The notes under the pieces were generated by a model. That model was given only the letters and a program-made list of their open reading frames with translations, was not told the DNA's origin and ran no database searches. Shown piece by piece: positions 1 through 7,248 of a DNA stretch of 64,000 nucleotides. The position numbers were made by a program, and so were the translations under genes. The stretch covers positions 124,001-188,000 of the forward strand of contig NZ_CP010802.1 in assembly GCF_001278055.1 (NCBI RefSeq), in the 5' to 3' direction. Source of the stretch: Desulfuromonas soudanensis. Its GTDB lineage: Bacteria > Desulfobacterota > Desulfuromonadia > Desulfuromonadales > WTL. Each line of letters opens with the position of its first letter. The first letter of the stretch is position 1.

Positions 1-130
1 TCTGAAATGTTAGATTGTCGGCCATTGATGAATTTTGCAAGGATCTCTGCAAGTCTTCAGAACAGCGCGCGGGGTCCATCTCAGTCATGGCAAGACCAGC
101 TCCGGGGTCTTCCTTTTCACAGGGGGTTTT

Positions 131-778
131 ATGAAAAAATCGTTATTGGGGTTGGTTGCATTGGTCTTTATTTCTTCCCTGTGGTCTTCCAGCGCCCTGG
201 CGGTCGGAATCGGCGGATATGTCGATGTCTCCGGCGGCTCCGGTGAGGCCGAATGGGACTCGGATTTTCAGTCTTGGGATATCGACGCGAGTGCTGCAGC
301 CTTCGGCTTCGTTCTTGATACCGCGCCGATGAATGAAAGAACGTTCAACTATCGACTCAATGCAGGATTGGCCGCCCAGAATTTTGAAGATGATTTGGGT
401 GTTGAGATGGAGGCGGGGGGCATCTATGCCGAGAACATCTTCGGTTTCGCCCTGATCAGGGATGAGAACGTCCGCTGGTGGCTCGGTCCCCTGGTCCGAG
501 TGGGGATTTACTCCGGTGAGACAGATCCCGTTAATATCGGTGGTGGCACCCAGCAAATCGACTTCACCTATGCCGAGTTCGGCATCGGCGCAGTGACCGG
601 TGTGAACATCAACATCAATGACAGGCTGATTCTCGCCCCTTCCCTCGGTTTTAGAATTTGTGGCTTTGCCGGCACCGGTGAAATTAATGAGTATGTCGGG
701 GGGGTGCATTATTACTGGGAAGAAGATATCTCCGGTGGGACCACATCGGCTTTTGCCAATTTTGCCGTGTTGTTCTGA
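131..778 (+). CDS. Putative outer-membrane beta-barrel protein
   Basis: A 215-residue exported protein of unknown function. The start at 131 is chosen because an AGGGGG ribosome-binding site lies just upstream and a clear signal peptide follows (MKKSLLGLVALVF... ending in SSSALA). The mature part alternates polar and hydrophobic residues, is rich in Gly, Asn and aromatics, and ends in Phe (NFAVLF), as outer-membrane barrels recognised by the Bam machinery usually do. Placement in the outer membrane is inferred. No specific family was recognised. It stands alone, upstream of a second exported protein. Confidence 0.6.
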   Translation: MKKSLLGLVALVFISSLWSSSALAVGIGGYVDVSGGSGEAEWDSDFQSWDIDASAAAFGFVLDTAPMNERTFNYRLNAGLAAQNFEDDLGVEMEAGGIYAENIFGFALIRDENVRWWLGPLVRVGIYSGETDPVNIGGGTQQIDFTYAEFGIGAVTGVNININDRLILAPSLGFRICGFAGTGEINEYVGGVHYYWEEDISGGTTSAFANFAVLF

Positions 779-888
779 ACATAAAATGGTCGCGCCTGTA
801 AAAACGTGATTCGGCATCTGCAGGCGCGATCGATCAAAACCTTAAATTCCAGGAATGTCACCTTTCCTAAAAAATGAAGGAAAATAAA

Positions 889-1536
889 ATGCAAAGAATA
901 TTTTCTAAGGGGATAACCATCATCCTGATGATAGCGTGGTGCCTACCCACCCATAGTTTCGCTGCCGCAGGTGAAAAAGAGTTTAAAAATCTACTTTCAA
1001 CTCCTAAAGTCATTTCTAGGGTTCAAATACACACGGCCTACAACATGTTTACTGAAAACAGAAAAGTTCAAGCAATTAACTTTCGAGTTGGTGGCATAAT
1101 TCCAGCGGGCACTCCGGTAACAGTCGAGATTGTTGAACCTTCTTTAGATGATAGAAGTCTATTCGCCATGCCGGAAATTCGATTTACCACGCTTTCTGAT
1201 AATATCAATTACACGCTTAAATTCACGGAGCGCTACCACCCGGGCAAAACCGTTTACGATTACGCTAATCTAATGTTTGGCGTAAAAACATTTGGAGAGA
1301 TAACGGAGGGCAAATCAGCAGATGTCATTGATGCGATTCGTCGTTCGGCAGTTATCGAGGGAATGACCAAGGAGGAGGTTCTGATCTCCTACGGTTATCC
1401 AGCGGAACATCGCACTCCAAGCTTGCTCGCTAACACCTGGATTTACTGGGAAAATCGTCACACGGAAAAGAAAATATGTTTCAGCGAAGAAGAACTTGCC
1501 ATCTCCTGTAAAAAGTTAAAGAGCGAGGATCTTTAA
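889..1536 (+). CDS. Exported protein with SmpA/BamE-like C-terminal motif
   Basis: A 215-residue secreted protein. ATG 889 is preferred over ATG 874 because GAAGG lies about 8 bases before it. An N-terminal signal peptide ends near HSFA. The C-terminal third (about 155-200) carries a GMTKEEVLISYGYP stretch followed by W-Y, resembling the SmpA/OmlA (BamE) fold signature G-M-T-x-E-x-V-x-x-x-x-G-x-P; this resemblance is by motif only. The gene is visibly richer in A+T than most of the window, suggesting acquisition. Role unknown; it may be a lipid- or envelope-associated accessory protein. Confidence 0.55.
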   Translation: MQRIFSKGITIILMIAWCLPTHSFAAAGEKEFKNLLSTPKVISRVQIHTAYNMFTENRKVQAINFRVGGIIPAGTPVTVEIVEPSLDDRSLFAMPEIRFTTLSDNINYTLKFTERYHPGKTVYDYANLMFGVKTFGEITEGKSADVIDAIRRSAVIEGMTKEEVLISYGYPAEHRTPSLLANTWIYWENRHTEKKICFSEEELAISCKKLKSEDL

Positions 1537-1666
1537 AATCTGACAGGAACCCGGCCTGGCACATCTGGTCGTGAGTGGTGCACTTGCAAATTGAATCTAC
1601 AGTCACCCAGCCTTCAGAAGTTAATGTGGAGATGTCCCTAGTTTTTTCTTAAAGGAGGAAATGACG

Positions 1667-2659
1667 ATGGAGATTCAGCATGGCTCATCCCCCACGGTTT
1701 TAGCCTTGGTTGATGAGAGTTCACTCAAACTCATTGATCGACTAGCTCCCCATAGCGACGCTGTGCGAAAGGCGAGTGACAGTCTCCTCGCAGCGGCAAA
1801 GGTCGGCGAAGTCGAGAATGCTGGCATCCTCCTGACAGGGATGGTGAAAGAGCTCGAGAAGATGAAATCACAGCCGACTGGCTTCATCGGCCGCTTTATT
1901 TCTGAAACGAAATGGGGTATTCGTCAAAAGGTCCTTGCGAGGAAAGCTGTGCGCACGGTGCTCGAAGAGATGAAAGCTGATTTCGAGCGTTCCCGTGACA
2001 AGCTTCGCTCTAATATTGTGCTGGTCGAGGAGTTGGCTTCGGCGTCTCGCGCTACAGCACAGGGGCTTCAGGGGACTATCGGCGAATTGGAAAAGGAGAA
2101 AACCGAGCTTGAAATTTTTTACCCGACCCTGGAAGCCGGATCAGAGGAAAGGCAAAATGTCAGTTCGGTCCTGCGGCGCTATGAAAAATCCATCGCCGAT
2201 GCAAAAGGGCTTCTTTTTCTCCACCAGACCACTTCCGCCCAACTGAGCGTCCAGATTCAGGAGCGCGAGACGCTCTATAGCACAATGTCTTCGCTCGGTC
2301 CTCAATTGGACATCCTGCTGAAACAGCAGTTAGCGCAGTTAGTGAGCCAGGCGGAGGTTCGAGCGGCGACTAGGCAGATGCAGGCTCTTCGTGACGGGGT
2401 TCGAGCTGTTGCTGTCGAAAATGCGCGGCAAACACGGGAAAATGCGGTTGCTGTTGCCAAGGTCGCTAACGAGCCGATCATTGACGAAGCGACCATTCAG
2501 AAGCTTTCAGATGAGCTCATCGGGATGGCCTCTGATGTCAAGGCTGCGGTCAAAGCGGCGATTGAAAACGGGCAGCGTGCCGGACAAGCTGCGGAGGAGC
2601 AGTCGAAACGGATTTCCGCTGCGGTCCGGTCGCTGGAGTATGGTCAGGAGAAGGCGTGA
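1667..2659 (+). CDS. TelA-like (toxic anion resistance family) protein
   Basis: A 330-residue soluble, mostly helical protein resembling the TelA/KlaA family, which is linked to tellurite/colicin resistance and to membrane-stress gene clusters. The recognisable part is the C-terminal half, with an LGPQLDILLKQQ segment, then the ARQTRENAVAVAKVANEPI segment and a helix typical of TelA ends. ATG 1667 is chosen because AGGAGG at 1653-1658 has 8-base spacing; ATG 1661 is too close. It overlaps the next gene by four bases (GTGA), so the proteins are probably made together. The sequence is divergent, so the family call is moderate. Confidence 0.6.
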   Translation: MEIQHGSSPTVLALVDESSLKLIDRLAPHSDAVRKASDSLLAAAKVGEVENAGILLTGMVKELEKMKSQPTGFIGRFISETKWGIRQKVLARKAVRTVLEEMKADFERSRDKLRSNIVLVEELASASRATAQGLQGTIGELEKEKTELEIFYPTLEAGSEERQNVSSVLRRYEKSIADAKGLLFLHQTTSAQLSVQIQERETLYSTMSSLGPQLDILLKQQLAQLVSQAEVRAATRQMQALRDGVRAVAVENARQTRENAVAVAKVANEPIIDEATIQKLSDELIGMASDVKAAVKAAIENGQRAGQAAEEQSKRISAAVRSLEYGQEKA

Positions 2660-3321
2660 GCATGGACTTTCTAGCGTTGCTGAATCTTCCAGAGAGTTTT
2701 CCTTTTGTCGTTGCCATCTTTCTTCTGCTGGGAATCGGCGCGTTTGAGCTGGTGGGACTTCTTCTCGGAGTGAGTCTCTCCGGCGTCCTTGATGAAGCCT
2801 TGCCGGAGTTTGATGTTGAAGTCGACGGAGCTCAAGGCCTTCAGAAAGCGTTTAGTTGGCTCGGTTTTGGCCGAGTTCCTGCCCTAGTGATCTTGGTCAT
2901 CGCTTTGGCTGTCTTCGCGATCGTCGGAGTGAGTCTTCAAATTTCGATCATGAACTTATTCGGCTCGCCGTTGCCAGCGATGCTTGCTGGGCTGGGAGCC
3001 GCCGCCGCAACGGTGCCGGTGGGTGGGCTCCTGGTGAAAGCGGTTGCACGCATTGTCCCAAAAGAGACCTCGTCGGCCATTAACATCGACTCACTTTCCG
3101 GGCAGACAGCGACCATCGTTATCGGAACCGCGAAGAAAGGATTGCCGTCGCAGGCAAAGGTCCGCGATCTCTACGGCCAGACGCATTACATTCTGGTCGA
3201 GCCAGAGAAGGACGAAAGTTTCTCGCAAGGCGACCAGGTTGTTCTCGCTCAGCTTAATGGGCATATCTTCAGTTGCCGACGCGTCGATGCGTCGACAGAT
3301 CCTATCTTCCCTTTGCCTTAG
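2656..3321 (+). CDS. YqiJ-like inner-membrane protein (NfeD/OB-fold partner of flotillin)
   Basis: A 221-residue protein with an N-terminal hydrophobic segment (about 13-40), two more membrane segments around 70-125, then a soluble beta-rich domain (about 145-210) of the OB-fold type seen in E. coli YqiJ (DUF1449) and NfeD proteins. NfeD-type proteins are encoded next to SPFH/flotillin proteins and work with them in the membrane. The GTG start overlaps the TelA-like stop; ATG 2662 is an alternative two codons in. The flotillin gene begins 12 bases downstream. Confidence 0.75.
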   Translation: MSMDFLALLNLPESFPFVVAIFLLLGIGAFELVGLLLGVSLSGVLDEALPEFDVEVDGAQGLQKAFSWLGFGRVPALVILVIALAVFAIVGVSLQISIMNLFGSPLPAMLAGLGAAAATVPVGGLLVKAVARIVPKETSSAINIDSLSGQTATIVIGTAKKGLPSQAKVRDLYGQTHYILVEPEKDESFSQGDQVVLAQLNGHIFSCRRVDASTDPIFPLP

Positions 3322-3333
3322 GAGGCGCCAGCA

Positions 3334-5076
3334 ATGCTTGATGGATTAATTTTTGCCGCAATTGTTCTTATCTCCATCGTTATCGTCGGCACGATCCTTG
3401 TTCGACTGTACCAAAAGGCCACGAAAGAACTGGCCTTTGTGCGAACTGGCCTCGGCGGCCAGAAAGTCATCAAAGACGGTGGAGCCATGGTGCTGCCCGG
3501 CCTCCACAACCTTATCCATGTCAACATGAACACGCTTCGATTGGAAGTTTCAAGGATTAATCAAGAAGCGCTGATCACCAAGGACCGCATGCGGGTGGAT
3601 GTCAAAGCCGAATTTTTCGTGCGTGTCCAGCCCTCTGTGGACGCTATCGCCAACGCCGCTCAGACGCTAGGGGCCAAGACCATGAAGCCGACAGAGCTCA
3701 AAGAGTTGGTCGAAGGCAAGTTCGTCGACGCTCTGCGCTCGGTCGCAGCACAGATGGCCATGGAAGAACTGCACGAGCAACGCGCCAGCTTTGTGCAAAA
3801 GGTCCAAAACGTGGTCGCTGAAGACATTCTCAAAAACGGACTGGAACTCGAGTCGGTCTCCCTCACCGGTCTTGACCAGACCAAGAAAGAATATTTCAAT
3901 CCGGCCAACGTCTTCGACGCTGAGGGTCTCACAAAAATGACCGAAGCAATTGAGGCTCGAAGGAAGAAGCGCAACGATATCGAGCGAGATACGGAGATTC
4001 AGATCCGTCAAAAGGATCTGGAGACGACCCAGTTTCGCCTGACCATTGACCGCGAAGAAGCTTACGCGACTATGGAGCAAGATCGTGAGATTGCAGTTCG
4101 TCTGGCCGAACAAGAAATGCTCACGGCCAAAGAACAGGCTGAGAAAAATCGCCAGGCAGAAGAGGCGCGCATCGAATCTGAAAGATTGATCGAGCAGTCT
4201 CGGATCGAGAAAGATCGGCAGATTGAGGAGGCTCGCATCAATAAAACTCGTGACCTCGAAGCCGCGGAGATTGAGAAAAAAAAGTTGATCGAGCAAGCTG
4301 AAATTGGACGGGTAAAGGCAGTCGAGCTTGCGCGCCAAGATCAGGAGATCGCCATCGCCGAAAAGTCCAAAGAACAATCCCTGGCGAAAAAACAAGCCGA
4401 TGAAGCTCGTGCTCTGGCCATCTCGGCGGAAGAAAAGGTTATCACTGCTCGAGATACCGAAATCGCTACTCGCCAAAAAGCTATTGAGCTGATCGAAGCG
4501 GCCAGGACGGCCGAACGCGAAGCCATTGGCATTACCGTCGCCGCCAAGGCGGAAGAAGAGGCAGCAACCGCCAATGCAGAAGCCGCACGGAAGTCCTCGC
4601 AAGGCCAGGCAGACGCGATTAAAATTCTAGCCGCCGGCGAAGCTGAAGCCGTGCTCGCCAAAGCCAACGCCGACGAGCGCATGTACCAGGTCGAAGCCGA
4701 AGGCAAGCAGAAAATCAACCAAGCGGCCAATACCTTATCGCCGGCACAAATCGAGATGCAGATTCGCATCAAACTCCTTGAGACGCTGCCGGCGATCATT
4801 AGCGAGAGCGTTAAGCCCATGGAGAACATCGATAGCATCCGAATTGTGCAGATGGACGGGATGGGACCCGCGATCCACGGCGGCAATGGAGACGGCAGCG
4901 GCGCCGGTCTCGCAGACAGCGTCGTCAACAGCGCGCTCCGCTATCGGGCAATGGCACCCCTCGTAGACCAGCTCATGACTGAGGCCGGCCTTAACGGACT
5001 CCTTAAAGGTCAGGGGCTTGCGGCTCTTGAGAAACAGGATGATGACAGCGGCGCTTCGGCTGGCGCCGGGGCATAA
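3334..5076 (+). CDS. YqiK-type flotillin (SPFH domain protein)
   Basis: A 580-residue flotillin. An N-terminal membrane anchor (about 4-25) is followed by the SPFH/band 7 domain (about 30-210), then a very long charged coiled coil rich in Glu, Ala, Arg and Gln with repeated EKDRQIEEARI-like heptads (about 215-440), and a C-terminal region ending in a Gly/Ala tail. Flotillins build membrane microdomain scaffolds. The AGGAGG site before the ATG is strong. The length and the YqiJ-like gene just upstream match the E. coli yqiJ-yqiK pair. Confidence 0.85.
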   Translation: MLDGLIFAAIVLISIVIVGTILVRLYQKATKELAFVRTGLGGQKVIKDGGAMVLPGLHNLIHVNMNTLRLEVSRINQEALITKDRMRVDVKAEFFVRVQPSVDAIANAAQTLGAKTMKPTELKELVEGKFVDALRSVAAQMAMEELHEQRASFVQKVQNVVAEDILKNGLELESVSLTGLDQTKKEYFNPANVFDAEGLTKMTEAIEARRKKRNDIERDTEIQIRQKDLETTQFRLTIDREEAYATMEQDREIAVRLAEQEMLTAKEQAEKNRQAEEARIESERLIEQSRIEKDRQIEEARINKTRDLEAAEIEKKKLIEQAEIGRVKAVELARQDQEIAIAEKSKEQSLAKKQADEARALAISAEEKVITARDTEIATRQKAIELIEAARTAEREAIGITVAAKAEEEAATANAEAARKSSQGQADAIKILAAGEAEAVLAKANADERMYQVEAEGKQKINQAANTLSPAQIEMQIRIKLLETLPAIISESVKPMENIDSIRIVQMDGMGPAIHGGNGDGSGAGLADSVVNSALRYRAMAPLVDQLMTEAGLNGLLKGQGLAALEKQDDDSGASAGAGA

Positions 5077-5239
5077 GCCGAGAGTTGGACTTTGCACCAT
5101 CTCCGGGCAGCCTCATCAGAGAGACTGCCCGGAGTCGTTAATGATGGAGTCCTTTCTCGCTTGAGAAAGAACGGCAGAATACTGGGCAAACGGGGCGCTT
5201 GCAAAATTGAGTGCCACATTAATGAGGTCACAAATTTCA

Positions 5240-5863
5240 ATGATCAGCGCCCTCTTCATTTTAATATGCCTTAGTATTCTTGCGGCGATTGGAGTTGTCC
5301 AACTCATCCGGGTGCTGGCCATTGCAAAACCTAGAGGTCAGGTCCTTGATTTTTTTGAATCACCTGACGGGGACTCTTTCCTGGAGCGTGAAGTCAACAG
5401 GCTTCGTCATCAAGCGGACCGGTCCCTGCGTTCAAAGTCCGTCGACGCGCCGATGAAGCTGCTCATCGCAAAAATTGTCGATGAATTGATGAAAGTAGTC
5501 GAGGAGGAGAAGGACCGGCGCCTGCAGGCAAAGCGGCTCCTGGAGTTGCTTCAGCTTTACGAGGATCTTATCAGCTCAGCACGACGTCAGCTCGCAGCAA
5601 CGAGGTCTGACGAGGCTACCTTTCAGTCATATTCACAGACTCTTGAAGATGCCGAGCAGCAGCGAAACGCTGTCCTCGAGTCTTTGGAATCCCTGAGCAG
5701 TTGGCGCACCGCGCTTGAGCTGTCTGCCAGAGAATTGATCAAGGATGTGCGCAGTATTCTATCACGAGCTCAGGCAGGAAAAGCGCACACGGACTTTGTC
5801 GCAGAACTCGTCAGCCTGCAGCGCTCCGCTGCTGAATTGCTGAAGAAGCTTCTTGATTCTTAA
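5240..5863 (+). CDS. Membrane-anchored coiled-coil protein of flotillin operon
   Basis: A 207-residue protein with one N-terminal membrane segment (MISALFILICLSILAAIGVV) followed by an almost wholly helical, charged cytoplasmic region with coiled-coil character. ATG 5240 is chosen because GAGGT at 5224-5228 lies about 11 bases upstream; in-frame TTG 5207 and ATG 5222 are alternatives. No family was recognised. It lies 163 bases after the flotillin gene on the same strand and is followed by a terminator, so it may be the last gene of the same unit. Function unknown; a structural partner of the flotillin scaffold is a guess from context. Confidence 0.55.
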   Translation: MISALFILICLSILAAIGVVQLIRVLAIAKPRGQVLDFFESPDGDSFLEREVNRLRHQADRSLRSKSVDAPMKLLIAKIVDELMKVVEEEKDRRLQAKRLLELLQLYEDLISSARRQLAATRSDEATFQSYSQTLEDAEQQRNAVLESLESLSSWRTALELSARELIKDVRSILSRAQAGKAHTDFVAELVSLQRSAAELLKKLLDS

Positions 5864-5963
5864 AAAGAAGACAGGGTTCCGGGGTCGGATCGAACCAACT
5901 AACTGATTTCATAGGGGAGTTCGGAGGTTCTGTGTGGAATTCCGGGGACACCATACTTAATTC

Positions 5964-5988
5964 AAAAGGCGACCAATCGGTCGCCTTT
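5964..5988 (+). terminator. Hairpin terminator after flotillin operon
   Basis: AAAGGCGACC-AATC-GGTCGCCTTT forms a 10-bp stem with a four-base loop followed by a short T-rich stretch. It closes the TelA-flotillin gene group. Confidence 0.6.
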
Positions 5989-6111
5989 GTCGTCTCAATC
6001 TAGTAAAGGGGTCATGCTTATCAACCGATGATTCTTCCGCATTCTTCCCCATGCCCCTTAACTCTCGACATCATTATCCCGGTGCCAAATATCACAAACA
6101 ATCCGCACCCA

Positions 6112-6164
6112 GCACCTGGTTTCGACCCAGGGTGTCGGCAGTTCGAATCTGTCCGGGCGCACCA
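6112..6164 (+). pseudogene. 3' fragment of tRNA-Arg(TCG) gene
   Basis: The anticodon arm (stem 6115-6119 / 6127-6131, loop TTTCGAC), variable region, T-arm and acceptor 3' strand with CCA match the intact tRNA-Arg at 14661-14737; the D-arm and 5' acceptor strand are missing. Identity continues past CCA through AGAACAGGAGGTT. The anticodon stem reads CCTGG/CCAGG here and CCAGG/CCTGG in the intact gene, so pairing is kept. It is a plausible attachment-site scar. Confidence 0.75.
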
Positions 6165-6201
6165 AAAAAGAACAGGAGGTTACGGGCACTTCCGCAAATG
6201 C

Positions 6202-6840
6202 CTACAGCGTCAGAAGAGTTATGACATTTCGCGCCAACACAATCCTTTCCCGCCGCTCCAGGTCCTTCAGCAGCCTGCTAACAACCTCCCGGGAGGTGCC
6301 CAGGTCATTGGCGATTTTCTGATGGGTGGCATGAAGGATGCCGTTGGCCGACTTCTCGACCAGGTATTCGATTAGGCGCTCGTCCATCCGGCCGAAAGCC
6401 ACCTCCTGGACCAGTTCCATGACTTCGGTCAGCCGTTGGCTCAAGAGGGAATAGACGAAGGCACTCATGGCTTCGTAGTTCCCGAGCAAGCGACGGAACT
6501 CGCGGGCCGGGATGAGGAGCATTTCCCCGGCACTGACAGTTACGGCATTGGCCGGATAGGCATTGTTTCCCAGGATGCACGAGGCGTTCAGGATGCAAGT
6601 TTCGCCCGGACCAATTTCGTACAGGGTGATCTCCCGGCCGCTTTCCCCACACCGGTAGACCCTGACCTCCCCGGCCAAAACAAAAGCGATGGCTGAACAC
6701 GAATCCCCCTCCCAGTAGAGATGGAAATCTGCCTGGAAGGCCTGGCGACGGGCATGTGCCAAAATCTCCGCCACGAGTTCCCCTTCCCGGCGAAACCGGG
6801 GGAAGAGGGAGATAAATTCTTCCGTCACTCTCGTATCCAT
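6202..6840 (-). CDS. Crp/Fnr family transcriptional regulator
   Basis: A 212-residue regulator: an N-terminal cyclic-nucleotide-binding-fold sensor domain (about 20-130), a dimer helix, and a C-terminal winged helix with HQKIANDLGTSREVVSRLLKDLE as the recognition region (about 168-195). The N-terminal four-cysteine iron-sulfur pattern of true FNR is absent, so the signal is not predicted to be read by a [4Fe-4S] cluster. It is divergent from the DUF2892/diheme cytochrome operon, whose promoter holds a symmetric Crp/Fnr-type site at 6943-6957. Control of that operon, and perhaps of itself, is inferred. Confidence 0.88.
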   Translation of the reverse strand: MDTRVTEEFISLFPRFRREGELVAEILAHARRQAFQADFHLYWEGDSCSAIAFVLAGEVRVYRCGESGREITLYEIGPGETCILNASCILGNNAYPANAVTVSAGEMLLIPAREFRRLLGNYEAMSAFVYSLLSQRLTEVMELVQEVAFGRMDERLIEYLVEKSANGILHATHQKIANDLGTSREVVSRLLKDLERRERIVLARNVITLLTL

Positions 6841-6942
6841 TTTCCTCGCTCCATTTTTTTAAACATACTATTTCATCCCAGGCAGCATTAGAAAAGGAAA
6901 AAACCCCGGACAAATACAGCACCTGTCGTCTCAACGGCCGTG

Positions 6943-6957
6943 TGTGACAAAGTCACA
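6943..6957. promoter_or_regulatory. Crp/Fnr-type operator
   Basis: TGTGACAAAGTCACA is a perfect palindrome with 6-bp arms and a 3-base centre, within the binding style of the Crp/Fnr family. Its centre (6950) lies about 41 bases before the start site predicted from the -10 box, the class II activator position. Confidence 0.65.
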
Positions 6958-6978
6958 GACATGCTGAAGCATGGTCCC

Positions 6979-6984
6979 TATACT
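6979..6984 (+). promoter_or_regulatory. -10 box of DUF2892/diheme cytochrome operon
   Basis: TATACT lies about 30 bases after the operator centre, giving a predicted start near 6991. No good -35 box is present, as expected for a class II activated promoter. Confidence 0.5.
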
Positions 6985-7020
6985 GACCTCAAAACAAAAA
7001 CGTGAACAGGGAGGTTGACC

Positions 7021-7245
7021 ATGAAACGCGACGTTGGAACATTGGACCGGCTGGTCAGGATTTCGGTAGGGTTTTTTCTTCTCTTCCAGGGGGTCGTCGG
7101 CGGCCATGGCTGGGGGTATCTCGGCATCATCCCGCTTCTGACCGGAGCGATCGGCTGGTGCCCCCTTTACAGTTTGCTGGGGATCTCCACGGCATGCCGG
7201 ACATGTCCGAGCAAGGGGCTCAACCAAACGGAAGAGGAAAGGTGA
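7021..7245 (+). CDS. DUF2892 small membrane protein
   Basis: A 74-residue protein with the DUF2892 (YgaP-type transmembrane) pattern: KRDVGTLDRLVRISVGF, two membrane helices, GWCPLY and a C-terminal CRTCPS. Such domains occur alone or fused to rhodanese domains and are common in sulfur- and redox-active anaerobes; the biochemical role is not established. The ATG has GAGGT five bases upstream. It is the first gene of a two-gene unit with the diheme cytochrome three bases downstream, behind the Crp/Fnr-type operator. Confidence 0.75.
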   Translation: MKRDVGTLDRLVRISVGFFLLFQGVVGGHGWGYLGIIPLLTGAIGWCPLYSLLGISTACRTCPSKGLNQTEEER

Positions 7246-7248
7246 ACC

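Larger units (their letters stand above)
5864..6201. other. Gene-free junction with relic repeats and tRNA fragment
   Basis: This 338-base gap contains a CCGGGGTCGGATC relic repeat near 5878 (related copies at 50.9 and 52.2 kb), a CCGGGGACACCATACTTAAT stretch near 5942 like those next to IS200-type elements, the terminator at 5964, and the tRNA-Arg 3' fragment at 6112. No gene is seen. It looks like a junction between acquired blocks. Confidence 0.55.

Noticed and set aside
5201-5216. Sigma-54-like sequence TGGCAC...TTTGC on the minus strand
   Set aside because: The spacing to the GC element is one base off and it points away from any gene start.
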